From NCBI RefSeq assembly GCF_000373385.1, contig NZ_KB891316.1:1-64000 (forward strand): a DNA stretch of 64,000 bases, written 5' to 3'. The notes beneath the pieces were generated by a model. That model saw only the letters and a program-made list of their open reading frames with translations, was not told the DNA's origin and ran no database searches. Of this stretch, positions 9,223 to 18,902 are shown piece by piece. This stretch comes from Thiobacillus thioparus DSM 505. Its GTDB lineage: Bacteria; Pseudomonadota; Gammaproteobacteria; Burkholderiales; Thiobacillaceae. Each line of letters opens with the position of its first letter. Position 1 is the first letter of the stretch. The position numbers were made by a program, and so were the translations under genes.

Positions 9223-10110
9223 TCACTTGCTGTCAGCCTCCAGACACAGCGCCAGCGCCGCATGCCAGTCCTGAAGGCTTATACCGAATGTCTGTTTCAG
9301 TTTATCGTTGTTCAATCGCGAATTGAGCGGTCGTCTCGCCGGGGTCGGATAGTCGCTACTGGGGATGGGAAGCAAGCGGGCACCCGCGTCATCGTGCGTC
9401 TGGATCGCCTTGGCGAACCCGTGCCACGAGGTCTCGCCGGCATTGGTCATGTGATACACCCCCCAGGGGGCTCCTTCATCGAACCTGCTTGCCGGGGCTG
9501 CGACCTGACTCAAGACCAAGGCCGTGGCCTCGGCCAGATCGCGGCACCAGGTCGGCGCGCCAATCTGGTCGGCGACGATCTTCAGTTCCGGTCGCTCGCG
9601 CATCAGGCGGCGCATGGTCAGCAGAAAGTTGCTGCCACGCGCACCGTACACCCAGGATGTGCGGAAAATGAGATGGCGACAGCCAGTGGCCTGAATGGCG
9701 CGTTCGCCTGCCAGCTTGGTCGCGCCATACACATTGAGAGGATCGCAGGCGCCGTCCTCTTTCCAGGGCGTGCTGCCGCTGCCGTTGAACACATAGTCGG
9801 TGGAGTAATGCACCAGCAGCGCACCCAGCCTGGCCGCCTCCTCAGCCAAAACGCCCGGCGCAACGGCGTTCACCGCATGCGCTAGTTCCGGCTCGCTCTC
9901 GGCCTTGTCCACGGCGGTATAGGCAGCCGGGTTGACGATGATGTTCGGTGCCATTTCGCGTACCGTCTGGCGTACCGCATCGGCATCGGCCAGATTCATG
10001 GACCGGGAGTCCAGTGCAACCACCTCGCCCAGGCAACTCAGCGTGCGCCGCAGTTCCCAGCCGACCTGGCCACGAGCCCCTGTCAGCAGGATGCGTCGAA
10101 CGGTGGTCAT
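9223..10110 (-). CDS. rfbD: dTDP-4-dehydrorhamnose reductase
   Basis: 295-aa reductase for the last step of dTDP-L-rhamnose synthesis. It shows the GARGQVG nucleotide-binding loop, STDYVFNG, and a YGATK catalytic YxxxK. The start at 10110 overlaps the stop of rfbC by four bases (ATGA). The gene order rfbB-rfbA-rfbC-rfbD makes a complete rhamnose module. Confidence 0.95.
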   Translation of the reverse strand: MTTVRRILLTGARGQVGWELRRTLSCLGEVVALDSRSMNLADADAVRQTVREMAPNIIVNPAAYTAVDKAESEPELAHAVNAVAPGVLAEEAARLGALLVHYSTDYVFNGSGSTPWKEDGACDPLNVYGATKLAGERAIQATGCRHLIFRTSWVYGARGSNFLLTMRRLMRERPELKIVADQIGAPTWCRDLAEATALVLSQVAAPASRFDEGAPWGVYHMTNAGETSWHGFAKAIQTHDDAGARLLPIPSSDYPTPARRPLNSRLNNDKLKQTFGISLQDWHAALALCLEADSK

Positions 10111-10649
10111 GCGTAGACCTCCGCATCCTTGAGCAAAGGTTGAACCCGGTCCTTGGCGGACAGCACAGGCGTCCCTTCGAGCGGCCATGCCACCCCGATC
10201 TGTGGATCGTCCCAGCGGATGCCTCGATCCCACTGCGGGGCGTAGTACGTGGTGGTCTTGTAGAGGAAATCTGCGCTATCGGACAACACCAGGAAACCAT
10301 GTGCGAACCCTGGCGGGATCCACATCATGCGCTGGTTTTCAGCCGAGAGCTCGTAGCCGACCCATTGTCCGAAATGCGGCGAGGATTTGCGCAGATCCAC
10401 TGCCACGTCGAAGACCGAGCCACTCACCACGCGTACCAGTTTTCCCTGCGGCTCGTTGACCTGGTAATGCAATCCGCGCAATACGCCCCTGGCTGAACGC
10501 GAATGGTTGTCCTGCACGAAATCCGCTTCGAGGCCGCATTTCGCAAACGTCTGTTTGTTCCAGCTTTCCAGGAAGAAGCCACGCGCATCGCCGAACACCT
10601 TGGGTTCAAGGATAAGGACACCGGGGAGGGAAGTTTCGATTACGTTCAT
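10107..10649 (-). CDS. rfbC: dTDP-4-dehydrorhamnose 3,5-epimerase
   Basis: 180-aa cupin-fold epimerase acting between rfbB and rfbD in the rhamnose pathway. Family motifs are FVQDNHSRS, GVLRGLHYQ (catalytic His), and MWIPPGFAHGF. The ATG at 10649 gives the usual length; upstream in-frame codons lie in a GTGAGTG-rich repeat and are not protein-like. It overlaps rfbD by four bases. Confidence 0.95.
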   Translation of the reverse strand: MNVIETSLPGVLILEPKVFGDARGFFLESWNKQTFAKCGLEADFVQDNHSRSARGVLRGLHYQVNEPQGKLVRVVSGSVFDVAVDLRKSSPHFGQWVGYELSAENQRMMWIPPGFAHGFLVLSDSADFLYKTTTYYAPQWDRGIRWDDPQIGVAWPLEGTPVLSAKDRVQPLLKDAEVYA

Positions 10650-10660
10650 TTTTGGAGGGG

Positions 10661-10719
10661 GCGGTGAGTGGTGAGTGGTGAGCGATTTCAGCTTACTGCT
10701 CACCGCTCCCTACTCACCA
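10661..10719 (-). repeat. GTGAGTG-type inverted repeat between rfbA and rfbC
   Basis: GCGGTGAGTGGTGAGTGGTGAGCG is followed after a short spacer by CTCACCGC and a second CTCACC. The left part is a tandem of the 7-mer GTGAGTG. GCGGTGAG (10661-10668) pairs perfectly with CTCACCGC (10699-10706). It separates two genes that are otherwise tightly packed with their neighbours. Confidence 0.6.
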
Positions 10720-10721
10720 TT

Positions 10722-11603
10722 TCAAAAAATCCGTTCATTCAACATATTCAGCAAATATTGCCCATACCCATTCTTCCGCATGGGCGCGGCCAATTTCTCC
10801 ACTTGCTCGGCCGTGATATATCCCTGTCGATAGGCAATTTCTTCCGGACAGGCGATCTTCAGGCCCTGGCGTTTCTCGATCGTCTCGATGAACAGAGAAG
10901 CCTCGAGCATCGATTCGTGGGTGCCCGTATCGAGCCAGGCATGACCACGCCCCATGATCGACACTTCGAGCTCGCCCGCGTCAAGATAGTGCCGGTTGAC
11001 GTCGGTGATCTCCAGTTCGCCGCGCGGCGAGGGCTTCAGGTTGCGGGCAATGTCGACCACCTGCTTGTCATAGAAATAAAGCCCGGTGACTGCGTAATGC
11101 GATTTGGGCCGAGCGGGTTTTTCTTCCAGACTGACCGCTTTTCCTGTGGCATCGAAGTCCACAACGCCATAACGTTCCGGGTCGTGCACGCGATAAGCAA
11201 ACACCGTAGCGCCGGTTTCCCGCTCGCTCGCCGCGCACAGGTCTTTCGCCATGTCATGGCCATAAAAAATATTGTCGCCCAGTACCAGCGCGCTGGGGCT
11301 ATTCCCCACAAAATCCGCACCGATGATGAACGCCTGGGCAAGTCCTTCCGGATTAGGCTGTACCGCATACTGCAAATTGACTCCCCACTGGCTGCCGTCG
11401 CCCAGCAACTGCTCGAAGCGAGGCGTATCCTGAGGCGTCGAAATGACCAGGATGTCCCGAATCCCTGCCTGCATCAGCGTAGTGAGCGGGTAATAGATCA
11501 TCGGCTTGTCGTAAATCGGCAGCAGCTGCTTGGACACGGCCAGCGTCGCCGGATACAGACGGGTGCCGGAGCCACCGGCGAGGATGATTCCTTTGCGATT
11601 CAT
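10722..11603 (-). CDS. rfbA: glucose-1-phosphate thymidylyltransferase
   Basis: 293-aa nucleotidyltransferase making dTDP-glucose, first step of the rhamnose pathway. It has the signature GGSGTRLYP and EKPARPKS. The length equals E. coli RmlA. The start at 11603 overlaps the rfbB stop by four bases. Confidence 0.96.
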   Translation of the reverse strand: MNRKGIILAGGSGTRLYPATLAVSKQLLPIYDKPMIYYPLTTLMQAGIRDILVISTPQDTPRFEQLLGDGSQWGVNLQYAVQPNPEGLAQAFIIGADFVGNSPSALVLGDNIFYGHDMAKDLCAASERETGATVFAYRVHDPERYGVVDFDATGKAVSLEEKPARPKSHYAVTGLYFYDKQVVDIARNLKPSPRGELEITDVNRHYLDAGELEVSIMGRGHAWLDTGTHESMLEASLFIETIEKRQGLKIACPEEIAYRQGYITAEQVEKLAAPMRKNGYGQYLLNMLNERIF

Positions 11604-12667
11604 TGAGCGCTTCTTTCTGCGTAGTTGGTATCGACCCATTTGCGGTATTCGCCGCTCGCCACATGCTCCACCCACGCCATGTTGTCCAGATACCAGCGTA
11701 CTGTCTTGCGGATGCCCGTCTCGAAGGTCTCGGCCGGCTTCCAGCCCAGTTCGCGATGGATCTTGCTGGCGTCGATGGCGTAGCGCCGGTCATGGCCGGG
11801 GCGGTCCTTCACATAGGTGAGCAGGCGTGAATAGGGCCCGGCCGGGTCGGGACGCATTTCGTCGAGCAGCGCGCACACCGTTTTCACGATCTCGATGTTC
11901 GGCATCTCGTTCCAGCCGCCCACGTTGTAGGTCTCGCCCGTCTTGCCTTGCGCCAGCACGGTGCGGATCGCCGAACAGTGGTCGGTGACGTACAGCCAGT
12001 CGCGCACATTCATGCCGTCGCCGTAGATCGGCAACGGCTTGCCGTGCGTGGCATTGAGGATCATCAGCGGGATCAGCTTTTCAGGGAACTGATAGGGGCC
12101 GTAATTGTTCGAACAATTGGTCGTCAGCACCGGCAAGCCATAGGTGTGGTGATACGCCCGCACCAGATGGTCGGACGACGCCTTGCTGGCCGAATACGGG
12201 CTGTTGGGCGCAAACGGCGTCGTCTCGGTGAACGGCGCATCGTCCGGCCCCAGCGAACCGTAGACCTCGTCGGTGGATACGTGCAGGAAGCGGAACGCAA
12301 CCTTTTCATCTTCCGGCAGCCCCATCCAGTGAGCGCGCGCCTCTTCCAGCAAATGGAAGGTGCCCACCACGTTGGTCTGAATGAAATCCTCCGGCCCGTG
12401 GATCGAGCGGTCGACGTGCGACTCGGCAGCGAAGTTGACGATCGCGCGCGGGCGATGGCTGGCAAGCAGTTGGCCGACCAGCGCGCGATCACCGATGTCG
12501 CCCTGCACGAAGACATGGCGCGGATCGCCTTTCAGGCTGGCCAGATTCTCTAGATTGCCCGCATACGTGAGCTTGTCGAGATTGACGACCGGCTCATCGT
12601 TGACCCGCAGCCAGTCCAGAATGAAGTTCGCACCGATGAAGCCGGCACCGCCTGTAACCAAGATCAC
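11600..12667 (-). CDS. rfbB: dTDP-glucose 4,6-dehydratase
   Basis: 355-aa extended SDR converting dTDP-glucose to the 4-keto-6-deoxy sugar. Motifs are [11 protein letters not shown], a catalytic [10 protein letters not shown] with the Asp-Glu pair, and [10 protein letters not shown]. It is the first gene of rfbBACD and lies 20 nt after the nucleotide-sugar dehydrogenase. Confidence 0.96.
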   Translation of the reverse strand: MILVTGGAGFIGANFILDWLRVNDEPVVNLDKLTYAGNLENLASLKGDPRHVFVQGDIGDRALVGQLLASHRPRAIVNFAAESHVDRSIHGPEDFIQTNVVGTFHLLEEARAHWMGLPEDEKVAFRFLHVSTDEVYGSLGPDDAPFTETTPFAPNSPYSASKASSDHLVRAYHHTYGLPVLTTNCSNNYGPYQFPEKLIPLMILNATHGKPLPIYGDGMNVRDWLYVTDHCSAIRTVLAQGKTGETYNVGGWNEMPNIEIVKTVCALLDEMRPDPAGPYSRLLTYVKDRPGHDRRYAIDASKIHRELGWKPAETFETGIRKTVRWYLDNMAWVEHVASGEYRKWVDTNYAERSAQ

Positions 12668-12687
12668 ATTAATTTCCCAATAACAGT

Positions 12688-13971
12688 CTACAAACGCCAG
12701 ACATTAAACCCGGCCGCCTTGATGGCTGCCTGATCATAGGCTGACTTTACATCGGTAAAAATCCCACCCTTGCGCAGCCCGGAAGTCAGATCAGCCAAGG
12801 GCATGGCCAAATACTCCGCGTGCGACACTGCGGCAACGATGGCATCGGCATTGCCGGGCAATTGCTCCCAGGGGGTCAGGCGGATGCCATATTCATGCTC
12901 GGCCTCCTGCGATTCGGCAATGGGGTCGTGAACGGCAACGTCACAGCCGAAATCCTTTAATTCCTTTACCAGATCGGCCACCTTGGAATTGCGCAGATCG
13001 GGACAATTTTCCTTGAAGGTGAGCCCTAGCACGATGACTTTTGCGCCCTTCACCGTGCCGCCGTTGTTGATCATGCCTTTGACGGTCTGCTGCGCCACAT
13101 AGGCTGCCATGCCATCGTTGATCTTGCGGCCGGCAAGAATCACTTGCGGATGGTAGCCCAGCATCTCGGCCTTGTGGGTCAGGTAATAAGGATCGACGCC
13201 GATGCAATGACCTCCGACCAGCCCGGGGCGGAACGGCAGGAAATTCCATTTGGTACCCGCCGCTTGCAGAACCTCCAGGGTATCGATGCCAAGGCGGTCG
13301 AAAATCAGCGCAAGCTCGTTCATCAGGGCGATATTGAGGTCGCGCTGGGTATTCTCGATCACCTTGGCAGCCTCGGCGACCTTGATCGAACTGGCGCGAT
13401 GCACACCGGCGGTAATGACCGAGGCATACAGTTCGGCGACCGCTTGGGAGGTGGGACCGTCATCGCCGGAGACGACCTTCACGATCTTGGTGATGGTGCG
13501 TTCCCTGTCGCCCGGATTGACCCGCTCGGGCGAATAGCCGACATGGAAGTCCTGCTTCCATGTCATGCCCGAGTGCTTTTCCAGCAACGGGATGCAGACT
13601 TCTTCGGTCGCGCCAGGATAGACCGTGGATTCATAGACCACGGTAGCGCCCTTCTTCATGTGCTTGCCGACCGTTGTGGAAGAGCCGACCAGCGGAGAGA
13701 AATCGGGAATGTGGGCTTCGTCGACCGGCGTGGGTACGGCGATGATGATGAAGTCGGCCCTGGAAATCGTGCTGGGGTCGGTGCTGACGCTCAAGTGGGT
13801 TGCCGCCTTCAGGTCTTCCGTGCTGACTTCCCCGGTGGGGTCGCAATAGTTCTTGTAGCTGGCGATTTTTGACTCCGACAGATCGAAACCGATCGTCTCG
13901 ATTTTCTTGCCGAATTCGACCGCCAAAGGCAAGCCGACGTAACCCAGGCCGACAACAGCAACAACCGTCAT
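12688..13971 (-). CDS. UDP-N-acetylhexosamine 6-dehydrogenase (TviB/WecC type)
   Basis: 427-aa NAD-dependent nucleotide-sugar dehydrogenase making a uronic acid. The N-terminal Rossmann loop is [12 protein letters not shown]; the active-site Cys is in [11 protein letters not shown]; the C-terminal third binds UDP. The sequence around [13 protein letters not shown] resembles TviB/WbpO more than UDP-glucose dehydrogenase. With the 2-epimerase two genes upstream, the product may be UDP-ManNAcA or UDP-GlcNAcA; the sequence alone does not decide. The start at 13971 follows GGGGAG; the ATG 18 nt further upstream lacks this. Confidence 0.88.
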   Translation of the reverse strand: MTVVAVVGLGYVGLPLAVEFGKKIETIGFDLSESKIASYKNYCDPTGEVSTEDLKAATHLSVSTDPSTISRADFIIIAVPTPVDEAHIPDFSPLVGSSTTVGKHMKKGATVVYESTVYPGATEEVCIPLLEKHSGMTWKQDFHVGYSPERVNPGDRERTITKIVKVVSGDDGPTSQAVAELYASVITAGVHRASSIKVAEAAKVIENTQRDLNIALMNELALIFDRLGIDTLEVLQAAGTKWNFLPFRPGLVGGHCIGVDPYYLTHKAEMLGYHPQVILAGRKINDGMAAYVAQQTVKGMINNGGTVKGAKVIVLGLTFKENCPDLRNSKVADLVKELKDFGCDVAVHDPIAESQEAEHEYGIRLTPWEQLPGNADAIVAAVSHAEYLAMPLADLTSGLRKGGIFTDVKSAYDQAAIKAAGFNVWRL

Positions 13972-14043
13972 GATCGCTCCCCAATACAATTGTTAGAACT
14001 TGCGTCAGGCTCCCTGTCCCGGCACATGCCCTGAATACTGAAC

Positions 14044-14793
14044 TCACTTCCTCAATAGCTGCTGCGCCGCGCCCAGGATGAACAAGGTATTCGTCACCAG
14101 ATAACGTTTCCACAATCGCCTCGGCTCCGATACCAGACGGTGCAGCCATTCCAGACCGTTGTCGCGCATCCATGCCGGGGCGCGCTGCACCGTACCGGCA
14201 TGGAAATCAAAGGCTGCCCCTACCCCGATCATCACCGCATTGACGCGCCCCCGATGCTCGGCCATCCAACGTTCCTGCTTGGGGCAGCCGAGCCCGACGA
14301 ACACGATGCCTGCGCCGCTGTCATTGATCCGGGCTACTGCTGCGGCATCCTCTTCCGTCGTCAGTGCGCGAAACGGCGGCGATTCCATCGTCATCTGCAA
14401 ATCGGGAAATGCCGCCGGCAAGCGCCCTTTCAGCAACCCCAACGTTGCCTCGGTGCTGCCGTAGCAATAGATCGGCACGCCTTCATTCGCCGCGCGCTCG
14501 CACAATACCCACATCAGATCCGGTCCGCTGATGCGCGACTGCCCGGCAAATCCCTGTTGCCTCAGCATCCACGCCACAGGGGCGCCGTCAGGCGTCGCCA
14601 TGTCCGATCCGTTGATCACCTCACGGTAGGTCGCATCACGCCATGCGCTCACCACCACATGCACATTGCAGATCGTCACATAGCGACTTTCGCGCGCATG
14701 CGCCCAGCCGAGCAGGCGACTAATCGCTACGTCCCACGTCAGCGCGTCAATCTGGGCGCCGAGCACAGAGCCGACAGTTCGCTTGAACAACAT
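14044..14793 (-). CDS. WecG/TagA/CpsF family glycosyltransferase (GT26)
   Basis: 249-aa GT26 transferase. Family motifs are TPDGAPVAW near residue 90 (with the catalytic Asp) and VGLGCPKQERW. Relatives transfer ManNAcA or ManNAc from UDP to a lipid-linked acceptor, which fits the adjacent 2-epimerase and dehydrogenase. The C terminus is basic (RRLWKRYL), typical of membrane attachment. It starts 3 nt after the wecB-type stop. Confidence 0.88.
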   Translation of the reverse strand: MLFKRTVGSVLGAQIDALTWDVAISRLLGWAHARESRYVTICNVHVVVSAWRDATYREVINGSDMATPDGAPVAWMLRQQGFAGQSRISGPDLMWVLCERAANEGVPIYCYGSTEATLGLLKGRLPAAFPDLQMTMESPPFRALTTEEDAAAVARINDSGAGIVFVGLGCPKQERWMAEHRGRVNAVMIGVGAAFDFHAGTVQRAPAWMRDNGLEWLHRLVSEPRRLWKRYLVTNTLFILGAAQQLLRK

Positions 14794-14796
14794 TTC

Positions 14797-15894
14797 TTAA
14801 ACCTTCGACAGATCAGTTGCGAGGATCGCCACGATCCGCTCGGCCGCCCTGCCGTCCCACAGTTCCGGTCGACGTCCCGTTTTCGCCTCACCGAGGCCCG
14901 CAAATGCAGCCAGGATATTCTCGGGCCGCGTGCCTACCAGCACATTGGTCCCTTCTTCGACCGTCACCGGCCGCTCGGTATTTTCGCGCAGGGTGAAGCA
15001 AGGCACGCCCAAAGCGGTGGTTTCCTCCTGCAACCCCCCGCTGTCGGTCATCACCACCTCCGCGTCCTTCCACAGATGGAGAAATTCCATATAGGCCAAC
15101 GGGCCGGTCAGCGTCACGCGGTCGCCCAGGTCAATGCCGAATTTGTCCAGATTGGCACGGGTGCGGGGGTGTACCGGGAAGATCAACGGCAGGGTCTCGC
15201 TGATCTCACGTAGCGACTGGCCGATACCAGTGAACGTCTCCGCATGGTCGACATTGGACGGCCGGTGCAAGGTCACTACGCCATAACGCGGCTGTCCCGC
15301 CTTGTAGCCTGCCGTAGGAAATACACTCATATCCACCTGCTGAAGCTTGTCATGCTGGTAGAGAAGGTTATCCACCATCACATGGCCCACGAAATGGATC
15401 TTCTCCCTGGCCTTGCCTTCGCGCAGTAGGTTGTCCACCCCGGCAGGTTCGGTGACGAAGAACCAGTCCGAGATCGAATCGGTGACGATGCGGTTGATCT
15501 CTTCCGGCATCGCCATGTCGCCGCTGCGCAGGCCCGCTTCCACATGCGCCACCGGAATGTGCATCTTCTTCGCCACGATCGAACAGGCGATAGTCGAATT
15601 CACATCGCCCACCACCAGCACTGCATCCGGTCGCTCGGCCAGACACAATTGCTCGAAGCCCAGCATGATCTTCGCCGTCTGCTCCGCGTGCGAGCCGCCG
15701 CCCGCCCCCATGAACACATCCGGTGCCGGAATACCCAATTCCTCGAAGAACACTTCGTTCATCTCGCGGTCGTAGTGCTGGCCGGTATGGATGATCTTGT
15801 ATCGCAGGCCGCCGTGGGATTCCAGCGCTCGCACGATCGGCGCGATCTTCATGAAATTGGGTCGTGCACCCGCCACCAGGTAGAGCGTTTTCAT
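14797..15894 (-). CDS. wecB: UDP-N-acetylglucosamine 2-epimerase (non-hydrolysing)
   Basis: 365-aa GT-B fold epimerase interconverting UDP-GlcNAc and UDP-ManNAc. Recognisable are GARPNFMKIAP, HTGQHYD, VEAGLRSGD, and the C-terminal TDSGGLQEE UDP-binding region. The length is standard. It overlaps the upstream glycosyltransferase stop by four bases. Confidence 0.94.
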   Translation of the reverse strand: MKTLYLVAGARPNFMKIAPIVRALESHGGLRYKIIHTGQHYDREMNEVFFEELGIPAPDVFMGAGGGSHAEQTAKIMLGFEQLCLAERPDAVLVVGDVNSTIACSIVAKKMHIPVAHVEAGLRSGDMAMPEEINRIVTDSISDWFFVTEPAGVDNLLREGKAREKIHFVGHVMVDNLLYQHDKLQQVDMSVFPTAGYKAGQPRYGVVTLHRPSNVDHAETFTGIGQSLREISETLPLIFPVHPRTRANLDKFGIDLGDRVTLTGPLAYMEFLHLWKDAEVVMTDSGGLQEETTALGVPCFTLRENTERPVTVEEGTNVLVGTRPENILAAFAGLGEAKTGRRPELWDGRAAERIVAILATDLSKV

Positions 15895-17006
15895 TGGGCC
15901 AGCCTCGCCAGTTCAGTCACAATGCGGTTGATAAATTCACGGAAGGCGAACTTGCCGGTAATCATTTCGCGCGAGCGTTCGCCCATGCGGGCGGCCAATT
16001 CCGGCGAATCCAGAATCGTTGCCATTTTCTCTGCCAGTTCTTCGGGCGTGTCCTCACGCAGACGAAAACCGTTTTCTCCGTCCACCACCAAGTCGTCCGC
16101 GCTGCCATCGGCAAACCCCGACACGATCGGCAGGCGATGCGCCATCGCCTCATTGATCCCCAGCCCGCCGGTACCCGGCAGCACATAGAGTTCGGCCGCA
16201 TCGAAATACGGCCCCACGCCTTCCACAATCGACCCCGTCAGCACCACATCGTCGCGCCCCGCACATAAGTGTCGGATCACAGGCAGATGCTCGCCATCGC
16301 CCACCAGCACCAGCACCGCATCCTTGCGCTGCATCCGGTCGAGCGCCTGCAAGATCACCTCGATACGCTTTTCCGCCAGCACCGCGCCCACAAACAAGAT
16401 GATCTTGCGGTCGCCGATTTCGGGATGCTTGCCGACCACTAATGCGCGTGCCTCGGTCTTGGGCAGGGTTGTAATCTTTTCCTCGTTAATCGTGTTATGC
16501 ATCACCGTCACCTGATCCGCACGCGCGCCGTGGCTCATGGCGTAATCGCGTGCGTTGGAGTGGTAAGCGAGGTGATAGTCGTAGCGTGGAATAAAACGAT
16601 CGAGCAAAAAACTTTTCAGTTTGCCGGGGTGGAACTCGTAGCCACACAACCAGGACACCAATTTGAAGCCCAGCTGATCTTTCTGCGCACTAATCTTCCA
16701 GTGCGACCAGTTTCCCGAATGGGCTGCATTGATCACAACATCCGGCCTGATCTCGGCAATTTTTTTAACAACATCGAAATAGCGGCGAAAGGTATAGGTG
16801 CCAAACCGGTATTCTCGGAAATCGTACTTGGCCTCGTTCAACACCACAGGCTCCTTGATTCCGACCCGCCCCACTGCGCGTCTGGCATCCTGCCCTGACA
16901 ACAACCAAAGCTCGATGTCCTGTGCCTGCAACTGCTTTTCCAGCGCCTTGTAGGTTTCCTTCTGGTAGTGCATCACCCGATCGGTGATGAAAAGCACCCG
17001 CTTCAT
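15891..17006 (-). CDS. glycosyltransferase, GT-B fold (GT4-like)
   Basis: 371-aa protein with a typical GT4 C-terminal donor-binding half: ILFVGAVLAEKRIEV, then ELYVLPGTGGLGINEAMA (E-x7-E region), and VDGENGFRLRE. The N-terminal acceptor half begins MKRVLFITDR. The donor sugar is not predictable. The start at 17006 lies 16 nt after the preceding stop; a longer upstream reading would overlap the neighbour by about 220 nt and is not protein-like. Confidence 0.85.
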   Translation of the reverse strand: MKRVLFITDRVMHYQKETYKALEKQLQAQDIELWLLSGQDARRAVGRVGIKEPVVLNEAKYDFREYRFGTYTFRRYFDVVKKIAEIRPDVVINAAHSGNWSHWKISAQKDQLGFKLVSWLCGYEFHPGKLKSFLLDRFIPRYDYHLAYHSNARDYAMSHGARADQVTVMHNTINEEKITTLPKTEARALVVGKHPEIGDRKIILFVGAVLAEKRIEVILQALDRMQRKDAVLVLVGDGEHLPVIRHLCAGRDDVVLTGSIVEGVGPYFDAAELYVLPGTGGLGINEAMAHRLPIVSGFADGSADDLVVDGENGFRLREDTPEELAEKMATILDSPELAARMGERSREMITGKFAFREFINRIVTELARLAQ

Positions 17007-17022
17007 GTTGCGTCCCTGTTCA

Positions 17023-18201
17023 TTATGCGTTGTCAGGTTCATCTGCCGTCGCTTCTGCCATGGCATCGCGATAAATAGCCCGCAATATTTCCAGGTTCCG
17101 CCGTGGCGTGTATTTTGATTCGTATTCCTTGCGCGCTGCCTCGCCCATACCACGAATCGCATCCGGATGCGCCCGCGCCCAGGCCAGTTTTTCTGCCAAG
17201 TCGCTCGCATCGCCTGGGTTGAACAACAAGCCGGTTTCACCATCCCGTATCAATGCAGCCATCGCCCCCAGCCGACTGGCAATAACAGGTAGCCCACAGG
17301 CAAACGCCTCAACCAGGGTGCGCGGAAAATTCTCATACCACAGACTGGGCATCACCAAAGCCAAGCTGGATTTCATCCGCTCGACAATATAGGGGCCTTG
17401 CTGCCAGCCTGCCATTTTTACGTTCGCCAGCGAATCGATCGCCCCCTCTTCAGGACCTGTCCCGATCACCTCACACTGCACGTCAGGCAAAGTGGCCAGC
17501 GCAGCGGCCAACGTGGCGATGCCTTTCTCGGCAGACAAGCGCCCGACATATAAAAACCCCGCGCGCGCAGTTGAATCCAAACCCGGGTCCGCTACGAAAT
17601 TCGGTTTGACGCGCAGGCGGCCGGCAGGCAATCCCCCACGCACGAACACGTCACGGCAAAAATCGTTCAGCGCAATGTAGCACGTCACCTTGCTTGTATA
17701 AGTCCCCATCCCGCGATGCAACATAAGCATTGAGGCCAGCGCGGCCGATTGCGGCAACGACCCCCGATAACAGCCCCGCGCCGCACCGCGCCAGGGCACC
17801 TTTCCCACGCAGTCCTCGCACACCTTGCCCTCGCGTAAAAGCATCGCCTGCGGACAAAGCAGGCGGAAATTATGCAAGGTCTGCACGACAGGCACATGAC
17901 GTCTGGCCGCTGCCCAGTAAAGCGAAGGCGAAATCAGCGGAAAAGTATTGTGGCTGTGGACCACATCCGGTCGAAATCGGCTCAGGACGGCCTCGACGTC
18001 ACGCATGGTTCGTGCAGACCACAAGGTATCCCGTGCCACCGCCAGCTTGCCCATGGATTCGATGTCATGGTTTTCGCGCCGGTACAGTTCCACCTCATAT
18101 CCGTGGTCGCGCAACAGCTGGATCTCGTCGTCCACCACCGAGTCTTCGCCACCCCGCTGCTGGTAGGCGTTGTGGACAAACAAAATGCGCAACGCTTCCA
18201 T
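17023..18201 (-). CDS. glycosyltransferase family 4
   Basis: 392-aa GT4 enzyme: N-terminal FVHNAYQQRGGEDSVV, HSHNTFPLISP, and a CPQAMLLREGKVCEDCVGK segment with paired cysteines common to this capsule-type subfamily. The donor half has LYVGRLSAEKGI and PSLWYENFPRTLVEAFACGLP (E-x7-E). The start at 18201 avoids overlap with the methyltransferase stop at 18204. The linkage formed is unknown. Confidence 0.88.
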   Translation of the reverse strand: MEALRILFVHNAYQQRGGEDSVVDDEIQLLRDHGYEVELYRRENHDIESMGKLAVARDTLWSARTMRDVEAVLSRFRPDVVHSHNTFPLISPSLYWAAARRHVPVVQTLHNFRLLCPQAMLLREGKVCEDCVGKVPWRGAARGCYRGSLPQSAALASMLMLHRGMGTYTSKVTCYIALNDFCRDVFVRGGLPAGRLRVKPNFVADPGLDSTARAGFLYVGRLSAEKGIATLAAALATLPDVQCEVIGTGPEEGAIDSLANVKMAGWQQGPYIVERMKSSLALVMPSLWYENFPRTLVEAFACGLPVIASRLGAMAALIRDGETGLLFNPGDASDLAEKLAWARAHPDAIRGMGEAARKEYESKYTPRRNLEILRAIYRDAMAEATADEPDNA

Positions 18202-18203
18202 TC

Positions 18204-18902
18204 CTACGCGGGCTTCTTCGCCACCCACTGTACTCCGCCACTCGTCAACGAAGGCTTCAGGTTATGGAAAACACCAAAGCGACCAAACCCCATCGGGCGA
18301 ACCATCTGGAATCCGGCGCGCTCCAGCACCAGGCGCAACGAACGATAAGTGAAATAGTGCAGATGACCGCCATCGAACAGCACATCGCTCCCCAGTCCCT
18401 CATTGGGCTGTGACGTGGAAGGAAATCTGCCCAGCGCCAGAACCAGTCGCTTCTTGATGAACGCAATGTTGGGCGTGTTGATGACCAGCCACCCGCCTGG
18501 CTTCAAGACGCGAAACATCTCATGCGAGGCGGCATAGACATCTGGGATGTGCTCGATCACATCCGCCGTGATGATGCGATCCACACTGTTGTCAACCAGC
18601 TGAGACATGTCTTCAGCCGAGCCTTGCACAGGCGTGAACTTCAACGCTGCCAAGTTTGCCTCGGCCTGGCGCAAACGCTCGGCCGAATACTCCAGGCCAA
18701 TCAGATGGCTATAGCGGTTGCGGAATTGGTAAAGCAGGCTGCCGTCGCCACAGCCAATATCCATGATTGATTCTCCTGTCCCTTCCACCGCGACTATCGC
18801 CTCCACACGATTACGCGGCCACTTCAGGATTGGGTAGTCGTTGATCCTCTGCGCTTGACCATCGGTTCTATAAAATTGATCGTATTTATCAGATAGTGCC
18901 AC
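18204..18902 (-). CDS. class I SAM-dependent methyltransferase
   Basis: 232-aa methyltransferase. Motif I is IMDIGCGDGSLL near residue 47 and the post-I acidic residue is in LIGLEYSAE. A DVIEHIPD signature marks the methyltransferase 11/23 class. Being among glycosyltransferase genes, it probably methylates a sugar or a lipid-linked glycan, but the acceptor is not known. It overlaps the next upstream gene by 14 nt. Confidence 0.85.
   Translation of the reverse strand: MALSDKYDQFYRTDGQAQRINDYPILKWPRNRVEAIVAVEGTGESIMDIGCGDGSLLYQFRNRYSHLIGLEYSAERLRQAEANLAALKFTPVQGSAEDMSQLVDNSVDRIITADVIEHIPDVYAASHEMFRVLKPGGWLVINTPNIAFIKKRLVLALGRFPSTSQPNEGLGSDVLFDGGHLHYFTYRSLRLVLERAGFQMVRPMGFGRFGVFHNLKPSLTSGGVQWVAKKPA

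Noticed and set aside
8169..9326. Long plus-strand open frame of 385 aa over galE and the end of rfbD
   Set aside because: It is the antisense of well-supported galE; its composition is His/Arg-rich as expected for a shadow frame.
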